DNA of 64,000 nucleotides from Clostridiales bacterium (GTDB lineage Bacteria; Bacillota; Clostridia; Oscillospirales; Oscillospiraceae), in the NCBI GenBank assembly GCA_029268065.1, contig JAJUHC010000006.1, forward strand, positions 28,766 to 92,765, read 5' to 3'. Positions 53,099-60,702 of this stretch are shown here, piece by piece; the stretch's first letter is position 1; each line of letters begins with the position of its first letter. Made by a program: the position numbers and the translations under genes. Under the pieces are notes generated by a model. That model searched no databases. It saw only the letters and a list, made by a program, of their open reading frames with translations, and was not told where the DNA came from.

Positions 53099-53158
53099 TC
53101 CGGCTTTTTGACTAAAATTGGGACTTTAAATCCTCAAGCCCGGCATGGGACCTTTGTC

Positions 53159-53187
53159 TTGAAAAATTCACATAAAAATAATACAAT
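53159..53187 (+). promoter_or_regulatory. Promoter of the UlaG-like hydrolase
   Basis: TTGAAA (53159-53164), 17-base spacer, TACAAT (53182-53187). Confidence 0.6.
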
Positions 53188-53262
53188 TATTTTATAAAGC
53201 AAGCTGCTTTTTGGCCCGCTTTGGGCGGGACTGAGAAAGCCAATAATCGAGGAGGAGTCAAA

Positions 53263-53853
53263 ATGGCAAAACTATTGTTTCAGGGACACGGAAGCTTCCG
53301 GATAACTTCGGAGAGCGGCTTTGTAATCTATATGGACCCCTTTGCGGGCGAGGGTTATGACCTTGATGCCGACCTTATCCTCATTACCCACGAGCATTTT
53401 GACCACAACGACCTGTCGAAAGTCAAGGCCAAAAGGAGCACGCGCATAATTCGTCCGGCCGATGCGCTTGAGGACGGAAGGTACAGATCGTTTGAAGTCG
53501 GCGGAGTCAAAATCGAGGCCGTGGAGGCCTACAACAAGAACCATAAGAAGGAGGAGTGCGTCGGCTACATCCTCGCTCTGGACGGCGTAACGCTTTACGC
53601 CTCAGGCGACACCTCCGAGACCGAGCAGATGAAAACCTTTAAGGCCCGCTCATTGGACTGGGCGATTTTCCCGACCGACGGGAAGTTCAATATGGGCCCT
53701 GAGGAGGCTTCGCGTTGCGCCGAAATGATAGGAGCGAAACACAATGTTCCCATACACATGGCGCCGGGTCAGATGTTCGACATGGGTGTGGCGGAGAAGT
53801 TCAAGGCTGACGGCAGAGTGATAATCAGGCCGGGGGAAACGGTCGATCTTTGA
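53263..53853 (+). CDS. MBL-fold metal-dependent hydrolase, UPF0173-like
   Basis: 196 residues. GHGSFRI replaces the first strand, MDPFAG is next, ITHEHFDHND is the metal motif, and YASGDTSETEQM and IPIHMAPGQM supply later ligands. It belongs to the short UlaG/UPF0173 group whose substrates are mostly unknown. GGAGGAG precedes ATG 53263. Monocistronic with its own promoter. Confidence 0.82.
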   Translation: MAKLLFQGHGSFRITSESGFVIYMDPFAGEGYDLDADLILITHEHFDHNDLSKVKAKRSTRIIRPADALEDGRYRSFEVGGVKIEAVEAYNKNHKKEECVGYILALDGVTLYASGDTSETEQMKTFKARSLDWAIFPTDGKFNMGPEEASRCAEMIGAKHNVPIHMAPGQMFDMGVAEKFKADGRVIIRPGETVDL

Positions 53854-53922
53854 AACGCGGGCGGCGCGGCGAGCGCCGCCTTTCTTTAATGAGATTTTAA
53901 TGTGAAATTAATGCGCCGTAAG

Positions 53923-53951
53923 TTGAAATGCCTGCCGTTTTGCTGTAAACT
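53923..53951 (+). promoter_or_regulatory. Promoter of the radical SAM gene
   Basis: TTGAAA (53923-53928), 17-base spacer, TAAACT (53946-53951), 45 bases before the coding start. Confidence 0.55.
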
Positions 53952-53995
53952 GTAAGGCATATTATAGCATATTACCTATTGTCTGGAGAAACAAC

Positions 53996-55066
53996 ATGGA
54001 AAAACAGGGCGTAAACTCACTTCTTAACAGCGCGATAGAAAACTTCCTGAAGGACGCGCTCCGGGTCGTCGCAAAGAATCCTGCGATGAGCGGATACCTG
54101 CTCAGGGCTGCGGGCCACCAGAAAAAAGCGGAGAGACTCCGCGCGGAGCTTGAGGAAGAGGGCGTCAAGGTTCCGCCCTATATGATAATCAGCGTAACGA
54201 ACAGCTGCAACCTCCGCTGCAAGGGCTGCTATTCCAGGGCGCAGCACCGGCGCGAGGGGAATGAAATCAGCCTTGAGAGGCTGAGGGAGCTTATTGGCGA
54301 AGCAAAAGAGCTCGGCGTTTCATTTGTCTTTCTAGCTGGCGGAGAGCCGCTTATGAGACCGGATATCCTCGACGCGGCTGGCGATTTCCCCGAGATCATT
54401 TTCCCGCTTTTCACAAACGGCCTTCTCATCACCGACGATATAACAGAGAAGCTCAGAAGAATAAAGAATGTTGTGCCTGTCGTAAGCATAGAGGGACATA
54501 AGGGAGAAACTGACGGAAGGCGCGGCGAAGGAGTGCATGAGCGCGTAAGCGCGGCGCTTGGAAAGCTCCGCGACCGCGGGGTGTTCTACGGCGTGTCGTT
54601 CACGGTGACGAGCGAGAATTATAAAACGCTCACCGACGAAGCCTACATAGGCGGGCTTATAGACTCGGGCTGCCGTCTGTATTTCTTCGTCGAATACGTT
54701 CCGGTCAGGGAAAACACTGAAAACCTTGTCGTATCGGACACGCAGAGAATGGAGCTTTCCCTAAAGCTCGAGTCGTTCAAATCAAAGTTTCCCGGCCTTT
54801 TCGTAAGCTTTCCGGGAGATGAGGAGCAGTTCGGCGGCTGCCTGTCCGCGGGGAGGGGCTTTATACATATCAGTGCGGAGGGCGACATAGAGCCTTGTCC
54901 GTTTGCACCCTATTCTGACAGAAACCTCAAGAATATGTCTCTAAGGGATGCGCTCAACTCCGATCTCCTTCGCAAGATACGGGAAAACAGCGCCGCACTT
55001 TCCGAGACTCACGGCGGCTGTGCGCTCTGGGAAAAGCGCGAATGGGTAAGGTCGCTTGTCAAATAG
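53996..55066 (+). CDS. Radical SAM protein with C-terminal auxiliary-cluster-like region
   Basis: 356 residues. An N-terminal helical stretch of ~60 residues precedes the radical SAM motif CNLRCKGCYS (about residues 72-81), GGEPL, and the late helix. Near the C-terminus the protein has FGGCLSAGRGFIHISAEGDIEPCPF and GGCALW, a reduced SPASM-like set of Cys that could bind a second cluster. It could modify a peptide or a small molecule; no precursor peptide adjoins it, and the neighbours are unrelated. Ends at a terminator. Confidence 0.82.
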   Translation: MEKQGVNSLLNSAIENFLKDALRVVAKNPAMSGYLLRAAGHQKKAERLRAELEEEGVKVPPYMIISVTNSCNLRCKGCYSRAQHRREGNEISLERLRELIGEAKELGVSFVFLAGGEPLMRPDILDAAGDFPEIIFPLFTNGLLITDDITEKLRRIKNVVPVVSIEGHKGETDGRRGEGVHERVSAALGKLRDRGVFYGVSFTVTSENYKTLTDEAYIGGLIDSGCRLYFFVEYVPVRENTENLVVSDTQRMELSLKLESFKSKFPGLFVSFPGDEEQFGGCLSAGRGFIHISAEGDIEPCPFAPYSDRNLKNMSLRDALNSDLLRKIRENSAALSETHGGCALWEKREWVRSLVK

Positions 55067-55067
55067 A

Positions 55068-55107
55068 AAAACCGGGACGCTTCAGAAGTGAAGCATCCCG
55101 GCTTTTC
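55068..55107. terminator. Terminator between radical SAM and AraC genes
   Basis: Imperfect stem CCGGGA-GCTTC / GAAGC-TCCCGG flanked by AAAA and TTTT. Confidence 0.75.
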
Positions 55108-56030
55108 TATTTTGTCTGGCTCAGCGGTCTTACGGGACGCGCCTCGATATAGCCGCGGTAGCCCATAGGGGCAAGCTGGAACCTTGGTCCGTCCTCCTCG
55201 GCCCATTCATAGCCGTATAAAGACGGGTCAAAGCCCTTTATAAGATCCCAGACCTCGGAAATGGCTTCCTCGAACCTGTCGTCCTCATAAGGAGGCCCCT
55301 GGAACACCATCATTTTGCAGGGCGGGAATTCGGTGAGCTCATAGCCGTCCGGCATGGGCTTTGAGTAATCGAGCGGCAGCTCAATACCCTGGACATACTC
55401 GGATGTCCCGGCCCTTCTCATGTTTTTGGGAAGCCACATTCCGATAGGCTCGTAAAGCGCCTCCTTTACGCTCGTCAGCGTGCCCCAAACGTCACAGCCG
55501 ACCTCCCCGCAGTATTCAAAGTAGTCGCTGGCGGCAACGCCTCTTCTGAGCATCACCTTTCTCGCGGGCCTCTCTACGACCTGTACGAAGACGGCCTGAA
55601 GCTTTTTGCTTTCCTGCATGGCAACTTCTCCTTTATTATCAGTATGGCGAAGGTCGGTGGCGGGGTAGGGAATGAAGAGCTTTATCGGAGGAGTGTTTTT
55701 TGAATAGTACTTGGGGGACAGACCAAACTGCTTTGAAAAGGCTTTCGTGAAGCCCTCGTGCGAGTCGAAAACAAAATCGAAGGCTACATCGATGACCTTC
55801 GGCCTGCCGTCCCTTAAAAGGAGAGCCGCCTTCGTAAGGCGCAGCGCCCTGATATATTCAAAAATGGTCTTGCCGGTGAATTCCTTAAACAGCCTTTCAC
55901 AGTGCCATTGCGAGTAACCCGCTGTCCTTGAGAGTTCATGAAGCGTCATCGGCTCTGCTATATGATCCTCGATGTACCTTTGAATGCTCCTTACAGCCCT
56001 GATGTTTTCCCACCTATCCACTGATTTCAC
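55107..56030 (-). CDS. AraC-family regulator with GyrI-like effector domain
   Basis: About 308 residues. The N-terminal AraC HTH pair reads ELSRTAGYSQWHCERLFKEFTG and IDVAFDFVFDSHEGFTKAFSKQFG. The C-terminal ~155 residues are a GyrI-like small-molecule-binding domain (RPARKVMLRRG and GIELPLDYSKPMPDGYELTEFPPCKMMVF). It resembles Rob/TipA-style drug-responsive regulators. The start is unclear: the track reaches 56117, but a GTG/TTG around 56030-56036 gives the usual AraC length. It faces the SOR gene on the opposite strand and may control it. Confidence 0.82.
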   Translation of the reverse strand: MKSVDRWENIRAVRSIQRYIEDHIAEPMTLHELSRTAGYSQWHCERLFKEFTGKTIFEYIRALRLTKAALLLRDGRPKVIDVAFDFVFDSHEGFTKAFSKQFGLSPKYYSKNTPPIKLFIPYPATDLRHTDNKGEVAMQESKKLQAVFVQVVERPARKVMLRRGVAASDYFEYCGEVGCDVWGTLTSVKEALYEPIGMWLPKNMRRAGTSEYVQGIELPLDYSKPMPDGYELTEFPPCKMMVFQGPPYEDDRFEEAISEVWDLIKGFDPSLYGYEWAEEDGPRFQLAPMGYRGYIEARPVRPLSQTK

Positions 56031-56219
56031 CACCAAATACAGGATATCCCGCGGCGAGACTAATTTCTTGACCCGAATTGGCAAAAAGCCAATGAAGCCG
56101 GAATGTGACTTGGTCACACGGGATATAAATAATTATAGCATTTAAATAAGAATAATGGTATAATTTGTTTATCCTAATATTTTGGTATGAAATAATTACA
56201 TTATGAAAGGTTGGTAAAC

Positions 56220-56609
56220 ATGAATAAGGAGCAGCAGAAGTTTTATATCTGTAAACACTGCGGGAACATCATCGGGCTTATCAATAATGCGGGCGTGCCG
56301 CTTGTGTGCTGCGGCGAGGAAATGGCCGAGCTGGTCCCGAACACCGTTGACGCCTCCAAGGAAAAGCACGTTCCGGTCATAAAGGCCGACGGCGGGCGCG
56401 TTACCGTGGAAATTGGCTCCGCTCCCCATCCTATGCTTCAGGAGCACCACATAGCCTGGGTGTATATTCAGACCGCAAGGGGCGGTCAGCGCAAGAGCTT
56501 TGAAATAGGTGAAAAGCCCGTAGTCGAATTCTTCGTCACGGATGACGACAAGCTCCTTTCGGCGTTTGCCTACTGCAACCTCCACGGGCTCTGGAAGGCC
56601 GACGTATAG
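56220..56609 (+). CDS. Desulfoferrodoxin (superoxide reductase)
   Basis: About 129 residues. The N-terminal rubredoxin-like (desulforedoxin) centre uses CKHCGN and CCGEEM. The catalytic mononuclear Fe site has His in EKHVPV and in HPMLQEHHIAW, and Cys/His in YCNLHGLW. It reduces superoxide to peroxide without making oxygen, an anaerobe's defence. ATG 56220 is preferred over TTG 56211. It lies just before a flavin-reductase/rubredoxin gene that could supply electrons. Confidence 0.94.
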   Translation: MNKEQQKFYICKHCGNIIGLINNAGVPLVCCGEEMAELVPNTVDASKEKHVPVIKADGGRVTVEIGSAPHPMLQEHHIAWVYIQTARGGQRKSFEIGEKPVVEFFVTDDDKLLSAFAYCNLHGLWKADV

Positions 56610-56624
56610 TTTGAGGAGACCATA

Positions 56625-57266
56625 ATGGATAATAAGGCTCTATATAAGATTTCCTACGGACTTTATGTCGTGGGAAGCAGGATAGACGGAAAAAACGCCG
56701 GCTGCGTGGTTGACGCGTTTATACAGTCGACAAGCTCCCCGGTGCCGACCGTCATTCTCTGCAGCATCCAGGCGAACGAGACAAATACAGCCATAAAGCA
56801 GACCGGCGAATTCACAATATCGATTCTTCCGACCGACGCGGACCCGTTTGTAATCGGGAACTTCGGCTTTCAGTCGGGACGGGACGCTGACAAGTGGTCA
56901 AACGTCTCGCATAAGATTGTGGACGGGCTGCCCGTTTTGGAGAAAGCAGCCGCCTTCCTGCGCTGCAAGGTCACGGATTACAAGGAGCTTTCCACCCATA
57001 CGGCGTTTTTCTGCGAGGTCACGGATGCCTGGCAGGGCGAGGGCGAGCCGCTGATTTACGGAGACTACCAGAAAAGCATGAAGACAGCGGCTCAGGAGGC
57101 GTTCAAATCATTCAAAGAGAGCGGAAAGGCGCCTCCGAAGGCAGAAAAATGGGTCTGCAGCGTGTGCGGATACGTATACGACGGAGAGATACCCTTTGAA
57201 CAGCTCCCCGAAGACTATACCTGTCCGATTTGCGGACAGCCGAAAAGCGTATTCGAGAAGCAATAA
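56625..57266 (+). CDS. Flavin reductase-rubredoxin fusion (high-molecular-weight rubredoxin type)
   Basis: 213 residues. Residues 1-155 form an FMN-binding split barrel like flavin reductases ([19 protein letters not shown], then NETNTAI). The C-terminus is a rubredoxin with [10 protein letters not shown] and CPICGQPKS. This matches the Hrb proteins that carry electrons to diiron flavoproteins or superoxide reductase. It follows SOR by 16 bases, so SOR-Hrb form an oxidative-stress pair. Ends at a strong hairpin. Confidence 0.9.
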   Translation: MDNKALYKISYGLYVVGSRIDGKNAGCVVDAFIQSTSSPVPTVILCSIQANETNTAIKQTGEFTISILPTDADPFVIGNFGFQSGRDADKWSNVSHKIVDGLPVLEKAAAFLRCKVTDYKELSTHTAFFCEVTDAWQGEGEPLIYGDYQKSMKTAAQEAFKSFKESGKAPPKAEKWVCSVCGYVYDGEIPFEQLPEDYTCPICGQPKSVFEKQ

Positions 57267-57274
57267 AGGATACC

Positions 57275-57314
57275 GGAAGGCCATACCGATCGAACGGTCG
57301 GGATGGCCTCCTTT
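57275..57314 (+). terminator. Terminator of SOR-Hrb
   Basis: Stem GGaAGGCCATaCCGATCG / CGGTCGGgATGGCCTCC with a 2-4 base loop, then CTTTG. Confidence 0.7.
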
Positions 57315-57403
57315 GATGCCGTCGGCTATTTTTCACTTGGCACCGCGGCGGTCCGGCGAAAAATAGCTGATGCGCTGTGAAACGATAATATAAACAGACA
57401 AAT

Positions 57404-57418
57404 TTCACATCCGCTACA
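57404..57418 (+). promoter_or_regulatory. Candidate response-regulator site (copy 1)
   Basis: TTCACATCCGCTACA differs by one base from TTCATATCCGCTACA at 59886-59900, upstream of the ABC operon. Both lie in front of the two-component and exporter genes, and -10-like hexamers (TAATAT, CATAAT) stand 9-11 bases downstream without a good -35. Confidence 0.5.
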
Positions 57419-57452
57419 AATTCTTGTGCTAATATGGCGTAGGGTATAATAT

Positions 57453-57596
57453 CCGCGCATGCGCCCTCTCCGAGGGCGCGCGCTCAAAACAAAGCCGTTT
57501 TGCTCCCGGGCCCTTCGGGCCGGAACCGCAAAACACGGCAACATACCATGAATTTGGAAAATTCATGGTATAATATCCGCAGAGCGGATATTATAC
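57453..57596 (+). repeat. Dispersed repeat A, tandem copy 1 (about 144 bp)
   Basis: Starts CCGCGCATGCGCCCTCTCC and ends in a hairpin. It contains GCGCCCT/AGGGCGC, a GGCCC/GGGCC hairpin, ATACCATGAATTT/AATTCATGGTAT and TATAATATCCGC/GCGGATATTATA. The same order begins again at 57597. Confidence 0.85.
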
Positions 57597-57719
57597 CCGC
57601 GCATGCGCCCTCTCCGAGGGCGCGCGCTCAAAACAAAGCCGTTTTGCTCCCGCCCCTTCAGGACGAAACCGCAAAACACGGCAACATACCATGAATTTAT
57701 CAAATTCATGGTATATTAT
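57597..57719 (+). repeat. Dispersed repeat A, tandem copy 2
   Basis: It repeats copy 1 with small changes in the middle (CCCCTTCAGGACG for GGCCCTTCGGGCCGG) and lacks the last hairpin. It ends ~30 bases before the response regulator start. Confidence 0.85.
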
Positions 57720-57751
57720 TAAAGGCAATTATTGCTTCTGGTGGTGGTTTT

Positions 57752-58414
57752 TTGAAACTGCTTGTTGTCGAGGATGATCGCGATACAAGCGACGGAGTCT
57801 GTGAATACTTCAGGGAAATGGGATACGAGGCATCTCCCGCCTATGACGGCATGGAGGCTCTCGAGCTTGCCGGGCGCAGTTCCTTTGACCTTATTCTGCT
57901 CGACGTTATGCTGCCGCGGCTGACCGGGCTTGCGGTTTTGCACGAGCTTCGCAAAACCAGCGACGTGCCGGTCATCATGCTCACCGCGATCGGTGACGAA
58001 TATACGCAAATCGCAAGCTTCGACGGACTGGCGGACGATTATGTCACAAAGCCATTTTCCGTAGTGCTGCTCGGAAAGCGCGTAGAGGCGCTGCTTCGGC
58101 GGGGGAAACCCAGGGACGGCCAATACATATGGCGGTACAGGGATATCGCGGTCAATTTTACAGGCTACACTGCCGAGGGTCCGGACGGCCCCGTTGAAGT
58201 CACTCCCATGGAGGTGAAGCTCCTGCGGCTTCTGGTGGAGCATAGAGGCAAGGTGATGACACGCGGGCGCATCTTGGACGAATTATGGGGGGATGACCGG
58301 CCAGTCTTTGACAGGACGGTGGATTCCCACATAAAGAACCTCCGCAAAAAGCTGAACTTGGACTGCATTGTGACTGTAACCGGCGTGGGGTACAAGCTGG
58401 AGGATGAGCGATGA
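57752..58414 (+). CDS. OmpR-family response regulator
   Basis: 220 residues: receiver domain (LLVVEDDRD, LLDVMLPRLTG, VTKPFS) and a winged helix (MEVKLLRLLVEHRGKVMTRGRIL, RTVDSHIKNLRKKL). A TTG start is likely, with GGTGG upstream. It overlaps the kinase gene by four bases (ATGA). The kinase, this regulator and the following ABC-peptidase operon form one functional unit. Confidence 0.93.
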   Translation: MKLLVVEDDRDTSDGVCEYFREMGYEASPAYDGMEALELAGRSSFDLILLDVMLPRLTGLAVLHELRKTSDVPVIMLTAIGDEYTQIASFDGLADDYVTKPFSVVLLGKRVEALLRRGKPRDGQYIWRYRDIAVNFTGYTAEGPDGPVEVTPMEVKLLRLLVEHRGKVMTRGRILDELWGDDRPVFDRTVDSHIKNLRKKLNLDCIVTVTGVGYKLEDER

Positions 58415-59883
58415 AGTTTTTTCCGAAGACCTTTTTGTATACGCTGACTCTGCTGGTGCTGATCGCACTGCTCGCCAACGGACTCGTTTATGCTCTTATG
58501 CCAAAAGCTTATACGAGGCAGAAACAGCGCAATCTATCCGCTCAGGCGGATAAGCTTGCGCAGAAGCTTGAGAATGGAAAACAGGAGGATATCGTCAGCC
58601 TGATGGGAGACGTCGCCGCGCAGGGGCAGACAAACATCATCGTCAGGGTCGGCGAGGAAAAGTATGCGCTGATTGTATGGAGCGGCGGCGAAAAGCGGGA
58701 CAGCTCCGTTACAACCTATGTAACAATAACAAAAGGTACGGATTCGGAAAATGTCTGCTCTGTTTCGGCGCCGGGCCCGGACAGTGACAGCGGCAATGTG
58801 AGCGGCATGGTCATTACTGACAGGAGCGCGGAGCCTGCCTTGGACGGCCTGTACAGCTCAGTGCATACAATAGGAGCGACGCGCAATTTTACGATGGACG
58901 GAAGAGACGGCTCTCTTTTGTTAACCATGACCCTGGCCCCTGTCGAGGAGGCCGTAAACGTGATCGTAACGCTGATTCCGATATCAATCATCCTTTGTTT
59001 AGTGATTGCCGTCATATTTTCTCTTTTATATGCCCGCGCAATAACCCGCCCTATCAAGATGATTTCCGAAGAGACCCGGCAAATGACTGCGTTGGATCGC
59101 GACGCCAAATGCCGGATAAGCTCGAAGGACGAGTTTGGCGAGCTCGCCGACAATGTGAACGGACTGTATGAAAATCTTCTTTGCACCATAGATTTCCTTG
59201 AAGCGGAATTAAAAAAGGTCGCCGCTGCCGAAAAGTCAAAGTCTGATTTCCTGAGGGCTGCTTCTCATGAGCTGAAGACGCCCGTAACGGCGGTGAGCGT
59301 AATTATGGATAACATGATTCTGGGTGTCGGAAGGTATAAAAACTACGGCGAGTGGCTTCCCAAATGCAGGGCTCTCGTCGACAGCCTGTCTGCCAAGCTG
59401 CATGAAATACTCGAAGTGTCTAGCTTTGAGGAGATCACGGAGCCATACGCCACTCAGAGCGTGGAAGAACTCTGTTCCGAAATACTGGAGCCATACATCA
59501 TTATTGCCCGTGCCAAGGGCCTGTCAATCTTTGCCGACTGGAGCGCGTCCTTCACAATAACGGCGCCGCCGAGGCTGCTGGAAAAAGCCTTGTCCAACAT
59601 TTTTTCAAACGCTGTGCAATATACGGCGCCCGGGGGGAAGCTGTCGGTATACTGCAGGGGGAGAAGCCTTGTCGTGGAAAATGAGTGCGCGCCTATACCG
59701 GAAGACCAACTGAAAAGGCTGTTCGAACCCTTCTTCAGACCTGACGCCTCTCGAAGCCGGGAAACCGGAGGCAACGGACTCGGATTATTCATCGTGGAGA
59801 CGATTTTAAGCCGTGTAGGGCTTGATTACAGATTCGAGCCTATGTCGTCACCGGATGGCATGCGCTTTACAATAACATTTTAA
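58411..59883 (+). CDS. Sensor histidine kinase
   Basis: 490 residues. One N-terminal helix (about 6-28), an external domain of ~165 residues, a second helix (about 188-210), HAMP, HisKA with FLRAASHELKTPV, and a HATPase domain with SNAVQYTAPG. The G1 box reads VENECAPIP instead of DxGxG, while the following FEPFFRPDASRSRETGGNGLGLFIV is strong. This kinase type is common beside ABC exporters that respond to antimicrobial peptides or envelope stress. Confidence 0.92.
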   Translation: MKFFPKTFLYTLTLLVLIALLANGLVYALMPKAYTRQKQRNLSAQADKLAQKLENGKQEDIVSLMGDVAAQGQTNIIVRVGEEKYALIVWSGGEKRDSSVTTYVTITKGTDSENVCSVSAPGPDSDSGNVSGMVITDRSAEPALDGLYSSVHTIGATRNFTMDGRDGSLLLTMTLAPVEEAVNVIVTLIPISIILCLVIAVIFSLLYARAITRPIKMISEETRQMTALDRDAKCRISSKDEFGELADNVNGLYENLLCTIDFLEAELKKVAAAEKSKSDFLRAASHELKTPVTAVSVIMDNMILGVGRYKNYGEWLPKCRALVDSLSAKLHEILEVSSFEEITEPYATQSVEELCSEILEPYIIIARAKGLSIFADWSASFTITAPPRLLEKALSNIFSNAVQYTAPGGKLSVYCRGRSLVVENECAPIPEDQLKRLFEPFFRPDASRSRETGGNGLGLFIVETILSRVGLDYRFEPMSSPDGMRFTITF

Positions 59884-59885
59884 AC

Positions 59886-59900
59886 TTCATATCCGCTACA
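59886..59900 (+). promoter_or_regulatory. Candidate response-regulator site (copy 2)
   Basis: TTCATATCCGCTACA directly after the kinase stop, before the ABC operon; it matches 57404-57418 in 14 of 15 bases. Confidence 0.5.
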
Positions 59901-59916
59901 CTAAGGCTCCATAATC

Positions 59917-59963
59917 GCTCCATTTGCCGGTCGTATGCTTTAAGCATCACCGAAGAATGGAGC
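59917..59963 (+). promoter_or_regulatory. Structured leader hairpin holding the ABC-ATPase ribosome site
   Basis: GCTCCATT (59917-59924) pairs with AATGGAGC (59956-59963), which contains the GGAG ribosome site of the next gene; inside lie CGGT/ACCG and the palindrome ATGCTTTAAGCAT. The 3' arm is followed by TGATTTTTT, so it could also act as a weak terminator or attenuator. Confidence 0.6.
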
Positions 59964-59970
59964 TGATTTT

Positions 59971-60702
59971 TTGAAAATCGAACTGAAAAACCTGCAAAAA
60001 ACCTATAAGGACGGAAAGTCCGCTCTGAAGGGCCTTAATCTGACGCTGGCAAGCCCCAGCCTGATCGGTCTTGTCGGGCCGAACGGCGCCGGCAAAAGTA
60101 CCCTCATGAAGCTTCTAACCGCGAACCTTTTCCCCAGCTCAGGGGAAATCATTGTTGACGGCCTGCCGCTTGAAAAGCAGGAGACGCTGTTCAAATCAAG
60201 CCTCGGCTATCTGCCCCAGGAATTCGGATTGTTTGAAGATCTGACGACGCGGCAATTTCTGGACTATATGGCCGCCTTGAAATGCATTGACAAAAAAGCG
60301 GTCGAGGCCGAAATCGACAGGGTCGTTTCTCTGACGCATTTGGGGGACAAGCGCAATTCCAAAATCCGGACCCTGTCCGGCGGGCAGAAGCAGAGGGTAG
60401 GAATTGCGCAGGCTCTGCTCGGAGACCCGAAGCTCATTATCCTTGACGAGCCCACGGTGGGGCTCGATCCGGCGGAGCGGGTGGCTTTCCGCCGGCTCTT
60501 TACCGACACGGCTAAAAGCCGTCTGGTCATCCTTTCCACGCATATCATCGAGGACGTGCAATCGGCCTGCGATCATCTGATCGTGCTGAACCGCGGAGAG
60601 GTTCGTTACGCAGGCGCACCTGAAGAGCTTATGGCGCAAAATGACGCAGCCTCACTCGAGACTGCCTATATGGCGCTGATGGATGGGAGGGAGGAGGAGT
60701 GA
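59971..60702 (+). CDS. ABC transporter ATP-binding protein
   Basis: 243 residues with GPNGAGKST (Walker A), YLPQEFGLFEDLT (Q-loop region), LSGGQKQRVGIAQALL (signature) and LIILDEPTVGLDP (Walker B), then a switch STHIIEDV. A TTG start follows GGAG. It overlaps the permease-peptidase gene by four bases (GTGA). Its closest type is the ATPase of ABC-2 exporters. Confidence 0.94.
   Translation: MKIELKNLQKTYKDGKSALKGLNLTLASPSLIGLVGPNGAGKSTLMKLLTANLFPSSGEIIVDGLPLEKQETLFKSSLGYLPQEFGLFEDLTTRQFLDYMAALKCIDKKAVEAEIDRVVSLTHLGDKRNSKIRTLSGGQKQRVGIAQALLGDPKLIILDEPTVGLDPAERVAFRRLFTDTAKSRLVILSTHIIEDVQSACDHLIVLNRGEVRYAGAPEELMAQNDAASLETAYMALMDGREEE

Larger units (their letters stand above)
52879..53262. other. 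Intergenic region with terminator and promoter
   Basis: The 384-base AT-rich gap holds a terminator at 53055-53098 and the promoter at 53159-53187. The stretch 52900-53040 is very AT-rich and shows no ORF or RNA gene that I can support. Confidence 0.5.

Noticed and set aside
57500-57694. 64-codon plus ORF inside the tandem repeat
   Set aside because: It consists of repeat sequence and has no ribosome site.
57453-57719. Possible CRISPR array
   Set aside because: Only two tandem copies of ~144 bp, with internal hairpins and without spacers; no cas genes nearby.
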